A stretch of 64,000 nucleotides of DNA from Sutterella wadsworthensis 2_1_59BFAA (GTDB lineage: Bacteria; Pseudomonadota; Gammaproteobacteria; Burkholderiales; Burkholderiaceae_F), in the NCBI RefSeq assembly GCF_000297775.1, contig NZ_JH815514.1:141455-205454 (forward strand), read 5' to 3'. The translations under genes were made by a program, and so were the position numbers. Position 1 is the first letter of the stretch. Every line of letters begins with the position of its first letter. The notes under the pieces were generated by a model. That model saw only the letters and a list, made by a program, of their open reading frames with translations, ran no database searches and was not told the DNA's origin. Positions 9,523 through 19,494 of the stretch are shown here, in pieces.

Positions 9523-9528
9523 TATAAT
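9523..9528 (+). promoter_or_regulatory. Possible -10 element before the FmdB-type gene
   Basis: A perfect TATAAT lies between the preceding terminator and the ATG at 9566, giving a leader of about 30 bases. I cannot see a good -35 element at 16-18 bases. Confidence 0.4.
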
Positions 9529-9565
9529 CTGTTTCCTCCACGTTCACTTTCCAAACTTTCATACC

Positions 9566-9796
9566 ATGCCTATCTACGCTTATCGATGCACGAACTGCGG
9601 CTTTGAAAAGGATTTTCTTCAGAAGATGAGTGACAAGCCTCTGACGAAGTGCCCTCAGTGCGGCAAGGATGCGTTGGTGAAGGAACTCTCCGCCCCCGGC
9701 TTCGAGCTCAGGGGCACGGGCTGGGCCGCCACAGACTTCAACGGCGGGCACAAAGCCCTTCCGGCCTCTCACCGCAAGCCTGACAGCTCGAAGTAA
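9566..9796 (+). CDS. FmdB-family zinc ribbon protein
   Basis: A 76-residue protein starting MPIYAYRC, the hallmark of the FmdB/CxxC_CXXC_SSSS family. Two knuckles, Cys8-x2-Cys11 and Cys29-x2-Cys32, form a single zinc ribbon. The rest is a polar, probably disordered tail. The function of the family is not established; a regulatory role was proposed for FmdB of Methylophilus. In many betaproteobacteria such a gene lies just upstream of aspS, as here. The DUF502 membrane protein that I recall often lying between them is absent. Confidence 0.9.
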   Translation: MPIYAYRCTNCGFEKDFLQKMSDKPLTKCPQCGKDALVKELSAPGFELRGTGWAATDFNGGHKALPASHRKPDSSK

Positions 9797-9827
9797 GCAG
9801 TGCGCCAACGCCGCCCGTCAAAACGAT

Positions 9828-9882
9828 AAAAGGCCGGATGTCCAGGACTGTCAGTCCGAGGCAACGGCCTTTGTGCGTTTTC
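9828..9882 (+). terminator. Branched terminator after the FmdB-type gene
   Basis: An outer 8-bp stem (9829-9836 with 9865-9872) encloses a small inner hairpin. A T-rich tail follows. It separates the zinc-ribbon gene from aspS. Confidence 0.6.
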
Positions 9883-10127
9883 ATGTGAGCGGTTCTAGAT
9901 AAAATACCCCAAACTGCCGCGTTTTCTCGTCTTTCGACATTCTTTGGCAGTAAACTTAATCATTGTGCGCTTTCGCCCCCTTGAGGCGGCGCGGACTGAT
10001 TCCGCAGCGGTGCGCCCGTCGCGCCGCCGCATGCACCATTGCGGCTCTGCAAAGCCATAGCATTGTCGTTGTAATCGTGTGGCCAACAGCTCTCGTATCG
10101 CGCGTTGGTCTTTTTCTCGGAGCTTAT
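9883..10127 (+). other. Long leader region upstream of aspS
   Basis: With the terminator before it, this is the only gene-free stretch over 300 bases (9797-10127). After an AT-rich patch (9896-9960, with a possible -10 TAAAAT near 9902) it becomes very GC-rich and could fold. The frame of aspS stays open through it back to 9963, but the residues there look non-coding. I recognise no riboswitch or small gene. Confidence 0.4.
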
Positions 10128-11939
10128 ATGCGAACCGTATATTCTGGCCTGGTTGATGAATCCTTCATCGGTCAGACCGTGACTCTTTTCGGCTGGGCTC
10201 ATCGTCGTCGCGACCACGGCGGCGTGATCTTCATCGACCTTCGCGACCGCGAGGGCATCGTTCAGGTCGTCTGCGACCCGGACCGTCCCGAAGTCTTCGC
10301 CACGGCCGACAAGTGCCGCAACGAATTCTGTCTCAGGGTCGTCGGCGTCGTGCGCGCCCGTCCGGAAGGCACGAAGAACGAAACGCTCGTCTCCGGCGGC
10401 ATCGAAGTTCTCTGCCATGAACTCGAGATCCTCAACCCGTCGGTCACGCCTCCGTTCCACCTCGATGACGAAAACCTCTCCGAAACCACGCGTCTGACGT
10501 ACCGCGTGCTCGACCTTCGCCGCGGTGTCATGCAGAAGAACCTCCGCACGCGCTATCGCGCTGCCATGGCCTTCCGCAAGTTCCTCGACAAGAACGGCTT
10601 CATCGACATCGAAACCCCGATGCTGACGCGCTCCACGCCTGAAGGCGCCCGCGACTACCTCGTTCCGTCCCGCGTTCAGGACGGCTGTTTCTTCGCCCTG
10701 CCGCAGTCTCCGCAGCTCTTCAAGCAGCTCCTGATGGTCGCCGGCTTCGACCGCTACTATCAGATCGTCAAGTGCTTCCGCGACGAAGACCTTCGCGCCG
10801 ACCGTCAGCCTGAATTCACGCAGGTCGATATTGAAACGTCCTTCCTCAACATGGACGAAATCCGCGCCCTGATGGAAGAACTCATCCGCACGGTCTTCAA
10901 GGAAGTCCTCGACGTCGACCTCAAGAACCCGTTCCCCGTCATGAACTGGGACGACGCCATGGCCCAGTACGGCTCCGACAAGCCCGACCTTCGCGTCAAC
11001 CTGAAGCTCGTCGAAGTGACCGACGTCGTCGAGAACTCCACGTTCAAGGTGTTCTCCGGCGTCAAGTCCCTGCACAACGGCAAGGTCGTCGCCCTGCGCG
11101 TTCCGGGCGCCGCCTCCATGCCGCGTTCCGAAATCGACGCCTACACCGAGTTCGTCAAGATCTACGGTGCCAAGGGTCTCGCCTACATCAAGATCAACGA
11201 TCTCTCCAAGGGCCGCGAAGGTCTCCAGAGCCCGATCGTCAAGAACCTCTCCGATGAAGAGCTCAACACGATCATCGAACGCACCGGCGCCCAGGACGGC
11301 GACGTCGTGTTCTTCGGCGCCGACAAGGCCAAGATCGTCTGGGACAGCCTCGGCGCTCTCCGCCTGAAGATCGGTCACTCCGAATTCGGCAAGTCGCACG
11401 GCCTCTTCACCCCGGGCTGGCAGCCGCTCTGGGTCATCAACTTCCCGATGTTCGAGTACTCGGAAGAAGACCAGCGCTGGGTTGCCTGCCACCATCCGTT
11501 CACCAGCCCGCTCGACGGTCATGAGGACCTCCTCGTCTCCGATCCGGAACATGCCTACGCCAAGGCCTACGACATGGTCCTCAACGGTTGGGAAATCGGC
11601 GGCGGCTCCATCCGTATCCACCGCGAAGAAGTCCAGGAAAAGGTCTTCGAAGCCCTCAAGATCGGTCCGGAAGAAGCCCGTCAGAAGTTCGGCTTCCTGC
11701 TCGACGCCCTCCAGTTCGGTGCTCCTCCGCACGGCGGCCTCGCCTTCGGTCTCGACCGCATCGTCACGATGATGTGCAAAGCGGACTCCATCCGTGACGT
11801 CATCGCCTTCCCGAAGACGCAGCGCGCCCAGTGCCTGCTGACGCACGCTCCGGCTCCGGTCGACGAAAAGCAGCTGCGCGAGCTCCACATCCGCCTGCGC
11901 AACGAGCAGAAGAAGGAACTCGAAATCGCCGGCCAGTAA
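10128..11939 (+). CDS. aspS: Aspartate--tRNA ligase
   Basis: A 603-residue class IIb synthetase that charges tRNA-Asp. It has an N-terminal OB-fold anticodon-binding domain (about 1-105), a catalytic core with motif 2 ([16 protein letters not shown]), the bacterial GAD insertion (about 290-420) and motif 3 (GLAFGLDRI) near the C-terminus. Length is normal for the bacterial type. ATG 10128 is chosen because it gives the standard N-terminus MRTVYSG and has GGAG five bases upstream. Betaproteobacterial enzymes can be non-discriminating and also charge tRNA-Asn; this cannot be decided here. Confidence 0.97.
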   Translation: MRTVYSGLVDESFIGQTVTLFGWAHRRRDHGGVIFIDLRDREGIVQVVCDPDRPEVFATADKCRNEFCLRVVGVVRARPEGTKNETLVSGGIEVLCHELEILNPSVTPPFHLDDENLSETTRLTYRVLDLRRGVMQKNLRTRYRAAMAFRKFLDKNGFIDIETPMLTRSTPEGARDYLVPSRVQDGCFFALPQSPQLFKQLLMVAGFDRYYQIVKCFRDEDLRADRQPEFTQVDIETSFLNMDEIRALMEELIRTVFKEVLDVDLKNPFPVMNWDDAMAQYGSDKPDLRVNLKLVEVTDVVENSTFKVFSGVKSLHNGKVVALRVPGAASMPRSEIDAYTEFVKIYGAKGLAYIKINDLSKGREGLQSPIVKNLSDEELNTIIERTGAQDGDVVFFGADKAKIVWDSLGALRLKIGHSEFGKSHGLFTPGWQPLWVINFPMFEYSEEDQRWVACHHPFTSPLDGHEDLLVSDPEHAYAKAYDMVLNGWEIGGGSIRIHREEVQEKVFEALKIGPEEARQKFGFLLDALQFGAPPHGGLAFGLDRIVTMMCKADSIRDVIAFPKTQRAQCLLTHAPAPVDEKQLRELHIRLRNEQKKELEIAGQ

Positions 11940-11970
11940 TCCGCTGACCTGAACATTCGGTTCTGACACA

Positions 11971-12008
11971 GAAGGGCCGCTTCCTCACGGAAGCGGCCCT
12001 TCTTGTTC
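11971..12008. terminator. Bidirectional terminator between aspS and the primase-like gene
   Basis: A perfect 14-bp stem (11971-11984 with 11989-12002, loop of 4) with T-rich sequence on the plus side. It sits between two convergent genes. Confidence 0.8.
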
Positions 12009-12040
12009 ATGGTCACACGGAGGTGCGGAGCGCCCCGCCC

Positions 12041-13081
12041 TCAGGCCTTCGTCCCGGCCCCCGAGGGACGGCGGCTGCCCGTCCTGCGCCGCATCCACAC
12101 GTCGCTCCAGTCCAGTCCTTCAGTCTTGGGAATCTCGACCTCGATCTCAAGGGAGGGATTGTCCCTGCGCAGTCTGGCGGCCAGCGCATACGCGCCCGCC
12201 TGCCCCGCATAGCTCCTGTCGTTGTCTCCGAAGACGACGACCTTCCTCACCCCGTCGGGCACCTTCGTGAAATTCTGAAATCCGCCGACGCTCACGGCGC
12301 TCCAGACGGGAATCTTGAAGAGCGTCCTCGCCGACAGCGCCGTTTCAATCCCCTCGGCAATGCCGAGCACGTCTGAGGGTTCGCCGAGCCTGATGAGGCC
12401 GCCACGGGCGCCGCCCGCATAAAGCTTCTTGGGAGCCTCGACGGGCGCCTTGATGCCCTCGGGCGTCAGATAGGTCCTGTGCAGCGTGACGATCCGTCCC
12501 TCGTCGTCGGTGACGAGCGCGAGCATCGCGGGCCATCGCTTATGCGTTCTATCTCCGTCATCGAGCTCCTCCCAGTAGTCCAGAAGCGGATGACTGCGAA
12601 GCTCGCAGATCGAGCCGCAGTAAAGGCCGCGGGACGCAAGATAAAGCCTGACGGGATCGCTCGGCGGGACCTTGGAGAGCGCCTGCGCCTCCTTCCAGAC
12701 CGCCTCGATCCTGTCCTGACGGCGCTTTTTCGCGGCCGCCTCCGCAGTCTGCACGGAGTCGGGCCCAGTGTCCTGCCGCTTGTATTCAGGAAGTCCGAGA
12801 ACCCTCTCGAGATAGACGAGCGTGTCCGTGAAGCGCTCGCTGCGCCACTTCTGCAGAAGGCTCAGTCCGTCGCCGTAGCCGCATCCCCTGCAGAACCAGT
12901 GGCCGTCGGGCTTGTTCCTGTAGAAGGAGAAGCGGTCCCTCCCGCCGCAGAGCGGACACGGCCTGTTCAGGCGAAGAAGCATGACCTCGGGCAATCCTGC
13001 GTCGATCAGTATGTCCAGCCAGCGGCCGGAGGCCGCCTCCTGAATGCGCTGCACTCTCGCCATGAACTGCGGGTCCCGCAT
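12041..13081 (-). CDS. Primase-like protein: zinc ribbon plus Toprim
   Basis: A 346-residue protein. A zinc ribbon (Cys42, Cys45, Cys64, Cys67) comes first, as in DnaG and phage P4-type primases. A helical linker and a Toprim domain follow, with Glu243 (AEGIETAL) and the acidic pair in FGDND (286-288). The C-terminus ends in a GLDWSDV stretch like the GxDWND of mobile-element primases. No helicase domain or helicase neighbour is present. Such proteins usually belong to phages or plasmids, yet this one is the last gene of an operon with metabolic genes, 9 bases after a lipoprotein gene. Base composition matches its neighbours. Actual priming activity is unproven. Confidence 0.75.
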   Translation of the reverse strand: MRDPQFMARVQRIQEAASGRWLDILIDAGLPEVMLLRLNRPCPLCGGRDRFSFYRNKPDGHWFCRGCGYGDGLSLLQKWRSERFTDTLVYLERVLGLPEYKRQDTGPDSVQTAEAAAKKRRQDRIEAVWKEAQALSKVPPSDPVRLYLASRGLYCGSICELRSHPLLDYWEELDDGDRTHKRWPAMLALVTDDEGRIVTLHRTYLTPEGIKAPVEAPKKLYAGGARGGLIRLGEPSDVLGIAEGIETALSARTLFKIPVWSAVSVGGFQNFTKVPDGVRKVVVFGDNDRSYAGQAGAYALAARLRRDNPSLEIEVEIPKTEGLDWSDVWMRRRTGSRRPSGAGTKA

Positions 13082-13090
13082 GTCCGCCTC

Positions 13091-13600
13091 CTAGTTGAAT
13101 CCCCAGAAAAGGCCATCCCTGTCCTTCCAGGGATCGGTCGTGAAGCCCACCTCGGTCACGACGCCGTTGACGTCGAACTGAACCCAGCAGGCCATGTCGA
13201 AAAGACCGTCGTCCTTGAATCGGTACATCCAGGCCGTCTGGTCAATGAGCGAAAAGGTGTACTCCTGGGCACACTTGCCGAAAAGGTTCCAGACGTCCTT
13301 CTCCGTGCTCACGCCCGGCTTGATGAGTGCCATGTGCGCCCTGTCGAGCACCTCCTCGCGCCGCACGATCCTGCCGTCCGCATCGAACTCGATCCACCAG
13401 ACCTCCTGACCGAAGGGCTGCATGGAATAGACCCAGCGCTGCGTGCCCTTGCCCGTATCAACGGCCGCGTGCGGCGCGCCGAGCTCCGTCCTGACCTGTG
13501 ACTCGGTCATGCCGGGATCCATGAGCTGAGGATGGCTGCAGGCCGTCAGAAGAAGACAGGCCGCTGATGCCAGCGCGCAGCCCAGTGCTCTGATTCTCAT
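13091..13600 (-). CDS. BamE/SmpA-like lipoprotein with two modules
   Basis: A 169-residue lipoprotein: signal peptide, lipobox LTAC with acylated Cys21, then two BamE-like modules. Each starts with a short helix (GMTESQVRTELGAP and GVSTEKDVWNLFG) followed by strands rich in aromatic residues. E. coli BamE has one such module and helps the beta-barrel assembly machine. A tandem copy suggests a related but distinct periplasmic protein, not BamE itself. Position +2 after the lipobox Cys is His, not Asp, so outer-membrane sorting is expected. It lies 2 bases after the small gene upstream and 9 before the primase-like gene. Confidence 0.7.
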   Translation of the reverse strand: MRIRALGCALASAACLLLTACSHPQLMDPGMTESQVRTELGAPHAAVDTGKGTQRWVYSMQPFGQEVWWIEFDADGRIVRREEVLDRAHMALIKPGVSTEKDVWNLFGKCAQEYTFSLIDQTAWMYRFKDDGLFDMACWVQFDVNGVVTEVGFTTDPWKDRDGLFWGFN

Positions 13601-13602
13601 GG

Positions 13603-13857
13603 TCAGTCCCCCTTGACTCCCTTGGCCTCGACGGGCTGAAGGAGCTCCTTGTAGTCGCAGTCAAGGCCGTCGATCAGACGGCGGAACTCCGCCCTGAAGG
13701 CCTCCTTGCCGCAACCGAGAAGCACGGCGTCCTCGAACATCTCCTGAAGCATGTCGCAGGCCTCGTGCCAGTTTTCATTGAGCACCTTGACGCTCTCCGT
13801 GCAGGAGACGACGGAGCCGTCGACCCTGAGCCACCTTTCGGGCGCCTTCGTCGTCAC
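13603..13857 (-). CDS. Small conserved-looking protein of unknown function
   Basis: An 84-residue protein with no signal peptide or membrane segment. It has a short beta-like N-terminus (RWLRVDGSVVSCTESVKVL) and then an amphipathic, acidic helical part with Cys33, Cys49 and Cys67. I do not recognise the family with certainty. It overlaps the aldolase gene by four bases (ATGA, 13854-13857) and ends 2 bases before the lipoprotein start, so it is almost certainly translated as part of the operon. Confidence 0.65.
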   Translation of the reverse strand: MTTKAPERWLRVDGSVVSCTESVKVLNENWHEACDMLQEMFEDAVLLGCGKEAFRAEFRRLIDGLDCDYKELLQPVEAKGVKGD

Positions 13858-14546
13858 TTGGACTCTCCCTCAACGGACTGTTGCCCGTAGGTCCTGAAGC
13901 TCCTCAGCACTTCGTTCATCTCCTCGTAGGAAATGAGCTTCGGCTTGCCGAGCTGACAGACGACGACGTACTGATGGGCCAGGTTCTCGACCTCGACCGC
14001 CAGCGTGAGCGCCGCCTGAAGCGACTTGCCTGCAGCGAGCACGCCGTGGTGCGAAAGCAGGCAGGCGTTCTTGACGGCGAGCGCCTCGGCGGCGACGCGG
14101 GCAAGCTCGGGCGTACCGAAGGTCGCGTAGGGCGCCACGTCGATCGAATGGCCGCCTGCCGCAGCCACCATGTAGTGGAAGGGCGGAATCGGCATGTCCT
14201 GACAGGCAAGCGCCGTCGCAAAGCACGAGTGCGTGTGCACGACCGCATCGATGTCGGAGCGGCGCAGATACACGCGCGCATGCATCTCCCACTCGGAGGA
14301 CGGGCGCCGTGCGCCGTCGGCATTGCGCAGCGAAGGCGGATTCACCAGAGGAATCCAGACCAGATCGTCGGGCGTGAGCGACTCGTACGGCATGCCCGTC
14401 GGCGTGATCAGGAAGCCCTCGGCACCGTCGGCCCTGCAGGCGCGCGCCGAGACGTTCCCCGACTTGTTCACGTTGATCCCGCGCAGATTCATCCCGCGGG
14501 CGGTTTCAATCAATTCGGCGCGCAGCGCCGTCGTATCCTGCATCAT
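13854..14546 (-). CDS. Class II aldolase, probably acting on (5-deoxy/5-methylthio)ribulose 1-phosphate
   Basis: A 230-residue class II aldolase/adducin-family enzyme. The zinc site is visible as His104 and His106 (VVHTHS) and His166/167 (LSHHG), with catalytic Glu85 in PSSEWEMH. Fuculose-phosphate aldolase is the prototype. The gene directly follows mtnA, whose product makes (methylthio)ribulose 1-phosphate. The closest functional model is therefore Ald2 of the DHAP shunt, which yields dihydroxyacetone phosphate plus an aldehyde. MtnB dehydratase belongs to the same superfamily and is an alternative. I chose ATG 14546, four bases past the mtnA stop; an upstream TTG would overlap mtnA. Confidence 0.8.
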   Translation of the reverse strand: MMQDTTALRAELIETARGMNLRGINVNKSGNVSARACRADGAEGFLITPTGMPYESLTPDDLVWIPLVNPPSLRNADGARRPSSEWEMHARVYLRRSDIDAVVHTHSCFATALACQDMPIPPFHYMVAAAGGHSIDVAPYATFGTPELARVAAEALAVKNACLLSHHGVLAAGKSLQAALTLAVEVENLAHQYVVVCQLGKPKLISYEEMNEVLRSFRTYGQQSVEGESK

Positions 14547-14550
14547 TTCT

Positions 14551-15639
<1,089 letters not shown>

Positions 15640-15801
15640 ATGTCTTCACCTTTCTGACGGGACTGGCGGGTCGGAACGCACCTCGCCCTGATTCCTAGTG
15701 TACCGAATTTCGCATCAGCAGCCTCCTTTGCCTTCACCCGCCGGTTCGTAGCAAAATTGAACGCAAACGCATACGGATCAACCACCGCCCGGGAGGTCAC
15801 C

Positions 15802-18501
15802 TTGAACCCCATCCGCCCCACGCTCAAGCGAGCCCTCTGTCCTGAAAACATCGCCGTCATCGGCGCAAGCGACAGAACCGCCAGCCGCGGCTCCTTCGTC
15901 TGGCGCGCGGTCGCCCGATCGAAGCTCCTCAAGAACGCCTGGGCGATCAACCCCAAGTACAAGTACATCGGCGAGCGCCCCTGCTTCTCAAGCATCAACG
16001 AGGTGCCGGGCAGCATCGATCTGGCGGTGATCTCCCTGCGCGCCGACCGCATTCTGAAGGCGCTCATCGACGCGGGCGAACGGGGCGTCGCCTACGCGCT
16101 CATCACGCCGGACGAAAACGCATACGCGAGCGACGCGACCTGGCTCACGAAGCTCCAGCTGGTGGCCGACCAGTACGGCATGCGCCTGATCGGTCCCGAC
16201 TCCCTCGGGCTCATGAACCCGGGGCTCGGCGTCAACGCAAGCTACTGGCCCAACCTGCCCCGTCCCGGCAACATCGCGCTCATCACCCAGTCGGGCATGA
16301 TCGGCACGGCGCTGCTTGACTACGCGCAGGGCGCCGAGCTCGGCTTTTCGGGCGTCGTCTCGACGGGCGCCGCCATCGACGTCGACATGCCTGAACTGAT
16401 CGACTACTACGCGAACGACAAGAACACGCGCGTCATCGCCCTGCACATCGAGGGCATCCGCCGTCCGCGCGAGTTCTACTCGTCCCTCAGAGCCGCCTGT
16501 GCGCGCAAGCACGTCGTCATCCTCAAGGCAGGCAGCGGCTTGGGCTACGCCGCCGACCGCATCGCCTGCTTCAAGATGGGCACCGACGCGGGAAGCGAAG
16601 GCGCGCTCGCAGCGCTCGTAGAGCGTGCGGGAGCAACGCTCGTTCCCACCTTCGAGGAGTTCACCGCAGCCGTCTCGGGCTTTGCGACCAACCGTCTTCC
16701 CCGCGGCAACCGCATCGCCGTCATTGCCAACGGCTCGGGCTTCGCATCGCTCACCGCCTCCGCCGCCCAGGCCTGCGGCATCGATCTCCACGGCCTGAGC
16801 AACGCCACGATCAAGGACCTCAAGACCGCCTATCCCTCCCAGCAGATTGCGGTGAACCCCGTCAACGTGGGCGCCACGGCCTCGCCCGAGCGCTACCGGA
16901 AGACGCTGCAGATCGTGCTTCAGGACCCCATGATCGACGGCGCGCTCGTCGTCGTGGCGCCGAGCCCCGTCACCACGATCGACCCGACGCTCAAGCTTCT
17001 CGCCAAGACGGCCGCAGGCTCCTACAAGCCCGTCATCACCGCCTGGGTGAGCGACAGGATCGCGCTGAGCGTGCGCAAGCAACTGCGCTCCGTGCCCAAC
17101 GCCCCGATCTCCGCCATCCAGTCGCCCGTGGCCGCCGCACTCGCCTTCGGCTATCTGGCGGCCGAAGCCCGCAGGCGTGCCGACAGGCTGAGCATTCCGC
17201 CCGAATGGTCGGTGGAACTCAACCCCGCCAAGCTCGCCGAGGCACGCGCCATCGTGAACGGCGCGCGCCTTGAGGGGCGTCATGCGCTCTCCCCCAGCGA
17301 GACGGGGCGCCTTCTCGCCTGCTTCGAGATTCCCGTCGTGCCGCTGAGGGAGGTCGGGACGCTTGAAGAGGCGGGCGCCGCCGCAGACGAACTCGGCTGG
17401 CCCGTTGCCCTGAAGGTGACCGCCCCCGGCCTCAGGCACAAGTCCGACATCGGGGGCACGGTGCTCGACATCAAGGACCGCGACGGTCTCGCCGCCGCAT
17501 GGCGCTCAATGGAGGAAAGCATCGTCAACAACTCCCCGATGACGCCCATGGTGGGCGCCGTCGTGCAGAAGATGGTGCCGCACTCGTCCGTGCGCGAGCT
17601 TCATCTCGCCATTGCCTATGACAATGTGCTCGGTCCCGTGGTCGAGTTCGGCGCAGGCGGCATAGGCTCCGAGCTTTATCAGGACAAGAAGGCCGCGCTG
17701 GTGCCGATCAACCTGAGCGAGGCTGACCGTCTCGTGGAGAGCACCCGGATCGCACGCGCACTCGGGACCTACAGGGGGCTTGCGCCTGCGGACAGGACGC
17801 TCATCGCGCAGATGCTCTGCAGACTCTCCGTGCTCGCGGCCCTGATCCCCGCCATCAGGGACCTCACCATCAACCCGCTCGTCTGGACCGACGGCGGCGC
17901 CGCCGCGATCGATGCGGACGTCAATCTGAACGAGGCGCCCGTCGAGTCCGAACCCGGCTATCCGCACCTGACGGTCTGCGCGCCGCCATGGGAGGAAGGC
18001 CGCGAAGTCGTGTTCGGCGGCGAGGCGCTCACGCTGCGCACTTTCGTGCAGAGCGACTTCCACCCGCTCAAGCGCTTCCTCGGACGCTTGTCCGAGAAGA
18101 CCTTCTACCTGCGCTTTCACACGTCCGTCCACCTCTCCGACGAGCGCATCTGCGAGCTCGCCTCGCTTGACTACGCCCGCGAGGCCGCCTGGGCGCTCGC
18201 CAAGGACGGAGAAATCCACGCCGTCGCACGCTGGCGCCTGACGGGCGAGCTCGGCGAAGCCGAGTTCGGCATCGTGGTCGAGGACGCCTGGCAGCGCCGC
18301 GGCCTTGCACGCGTGCTCATGGCGCACATCGAGACCACGGCGTCCGAACGCGGCGTCACCCGACTTGTCGGCCACGTCCTCAAGGGCAACGAGGCCATGC
18401 AGGGCATGATGACGGCCATGGGCTACACCCTCGGCGAAGGCGACAGCCGCGACACCGATCCGTGGGTGAAGGACATCTCCATCCCGACGAATCTCCTATA
18501 A
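15802..18501 (+). CDS. Pat-like protein acetyltransferase (acyl-CoA synthetase-like plus GNAT)
   Basis: An 899-residue fusion. It has a CoA-binding Rossmann domain (IAVIGAS near the N-terminus), succinyl-CoA synthetase-like flavodoxin domains, an ATP-grasp domain (about 505-715) and a C-terminal GNAT domain (about 735-895) with an acetyl-CoA loop QRRGLAR. The phospho-His of active ADP-forming acyl-CoA synthetases (SHTG context) is replaced by Lys258 (FKMG), as in the lysine acetyltransferases Pat/PatZ that inactivate acetyl-CoA synthetase. I chose TTG 15802 because it has a strong GGAGGT four bases upstream; another TTG lies at 15757. It is divergent from mtnA. Confidence 0.85.
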   Translation: MNPIRPTLKRALCPENIAVIGASDRTASRGSFVWRAVARSKLLKNAWAINPKYKYIGERPCFSSINEVPGSIDLAVISLRADRILKALIDAGERGVAYALITPDENAYASDATWLTKLQLVADQYGMRLIGPDSLGLMNPGLGVNASYWPNLPRPGNIALITQSGMIGTALLDYAQGAELGFSGVVSTGAAIDVDMPELIDYYANDKNTRVIALHIEGIRRPREFYSSLRAACARKHVVILKAGSGLGYAADRIACFKMGTDAGSEGALAALVERAGATLVPTFEEFTAAVSGFATNRLPRGNRIAVIANGSGFASLTASAAQACGIDLHGLSNATIKDLKTAYPSQQIAVNPVNVGATASPERYRKTLQIVLQDPMIDGALVVVAPSPVTTIDPTLKLLAKTAAGSYKPVITAWVSDRIALSVRKQLRSVPNAPISAIQSPVAAALAFGYLAAEARRRADRLSIPPEWSVELNPAKLAEARAIVNGARLEGRHALSPSETGRLLACFEIPVVPLREVGTLEEAGAAADELGWPVALKVTAPGLRHKSDIGGTVLDIKDRDGLAAAWRSMEESIVNNSPMTPMVGAVVQKMVPHSSVRELHLAIAYDNVLGPVVEFGAGGIGSELYQDKKAALVPINLSEADRLVESTRIARALGTYRGLAPADRTLIAQMLCRLSVLAALIPAIRDLTINPLVWTDGGAAAIDADVNLNEAPVESEPGYPHLTVCAPPWEEGREVVFGGEALTLRTFVQSDFHPLKRFLGRLSEKTFYLRFHTSVHLSDERICELASLDYAREAAWALAKDGEIHAVARWRLTGELGEAEFGIVVEDAWQRRGLARVLMAHIETTASERGVTRLVGHVLKGNEAMQGMMTAMGYTLGEGDSRDTDPWVKDISIPTNLL

Positions 18502-18526
18502 TGGCGCGCCTCAGACATTCTTCTTC

Positions 18527-19300
18527 ATGGGAAACACAGCAATGGCCATTCTGTCCAACACCGAATTCGGCATTCTCCGCCTGACGATCAGCCGCGCTCA
18601 GAAGCGCAACAGCATCAACGCCGAAATGTTCGACACCATGACGGAGGCCCTCTCCCGAGCCGCCTCCGACGACGCCGTTCGCGTCGTGCTCCTGCAGGGC
18701 GGCGAGCAGATCTTCTCCGCCGGCGCCGATCTCGAGGAGATGCGCTCCCAGCCCGAAGTGCTCGACCGTGCCATGACGAACTTCTTCGCCGCGCTGCGCG
18801 CCTTCCCGAAGCCCGTCGTCGCCCAGGTGATGGGCCCGTGCGTGGGCGACGCGCTCTCGATGCTGCTCTACTGCGACCTCGTCTACGCATCCGAACGCGC
18901 CCTCTTCTCCCTGCCCTGCGTCGCGCTCGGCCAGACGACCCGCTTCGGCTCCGCCTTCATCATGGCAGCCGCGGCAGGCCTGCCCCGCGCCACCGAGAAG
19001 CTCATGCTCTCCGAGCCGATTACCGCCGCCGAGGCCCTCGAGATGCGCATCATCACGGGCATTGCGGATGACGAATCCCTCGACAACCTCGTCGCCTCCA
19101 AGGTCGCTCGTCTCGCCGTCCTGCCGCCGGGCGCCGTTCGCGCCATGAAGGCTCTTCTCACCGGCCCGCGCAACAAGGCCCTCGAAGTCGCCGCCGAAGA
19201 AGAGGAAGCCGTCTGGCGCCGCCAGGCGGGATCCGCCGAAGCGGCCGAAGCGCTCGCTGCCTTCCTCGAAGGCCGCAAGCCCGCCTTCCGCCCCGAATAA
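18527..19300 (+). CDS. Enoyl-CoA hydratase/isomerase family protein
   Basis: A 257-residue crotonase-fold protein. The oxyanion-hole regions (SAGADLEEM and GPCVGDALSM) are recognisable. Of the two catalytic glutamates of true enoyl-CoA hydratases, the second is kept (Glu157 in RATEKLML). The first, normally in PEI-xLG, is Cys131 (LPCVALG). It may therefore be an isomerase, a different crotonase or a weak hydratase. It lies 25 bases after the Pat-like gene, with a perfect TATAAT overlapping the Pat stop (18497-18502) but no good -35. A second ATG at 18542 is a possible start. Confidence 0.82.
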   Translation: MGNTAMAILSNTEFGILRLTISRAQKRNSINAEMFDTMTEALSRAASDDAVRVVLLQGGEQIFSAGADLEEMRSQPEVLDRAMTNFFAALRAFPKPVVAQVMGPCVGDALSMLLYCDLVYASERALFSLPCVALGQTTRFGSAFIMAAAAGLPRATEKLMLSEPITAAEALEMRIITGIADDESLDNLVASKVARLAVLPPGAVRAMKALLTGPRNKALEVAAEEEEAVWRRQAGSAEAAEALAAFLEGRKPAFRPE

Positions 19301-19323
19301 TCCTCCGCCCTTTTTCGGCACCC

Positions 19324-19358
19324 AAAGCGCGCACTATTTTGGTGCGCGCTTTGTTTTG
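19324..19358 (+). terminator. Terminator after the crotonase gene
   Basis: A perfect 11-bp stem (19324-19334 with 19342-19352) followed by GTTTT. Confidence 0.88.
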
Positions 19359-19458
19359 GTGCATCCCGTTCCGCCCTCCTTTGGACCCCGTCCGCCCCCG
19401 TCTTCTCCTCCTTCAAGGAACGCTCCTGGTCGCATTCTGCTCATCGACTCTGCCGCAG

Positions 19459-19470
19459 TCGTTTCAACGA
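19459..19470. promoter_or_regulatory. Possible operator palindrome upstream of the sigma-54 site
   Basis: TCGTT and AACGA are inverted around two bases, 25 bases upstream of the -24 element. An AT-rich tract (19470-19485) follows and could favour bending. No matching regulator was identified, so this is only a candidate. Confidence 0.25.
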
Positions 19471-19494
19471 TCTAATTTATTTACCTTAGCGGTT

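Noticed and set aside
9960-11969. A 669-codon open frame antisense to aspS
   Set aside because: AspRS motifs are unambiguous on the plus strand; the antisense translation is low-complexity Asp/Val/Glu-rich.
12041-13857. Prophage or plasmid remnant around the primase-like gene
   Set aside because: No integrase, helicase, repeats, tRNA target or base-composition change is visible. It is kept as an unusual operon rather than called a mobile element.
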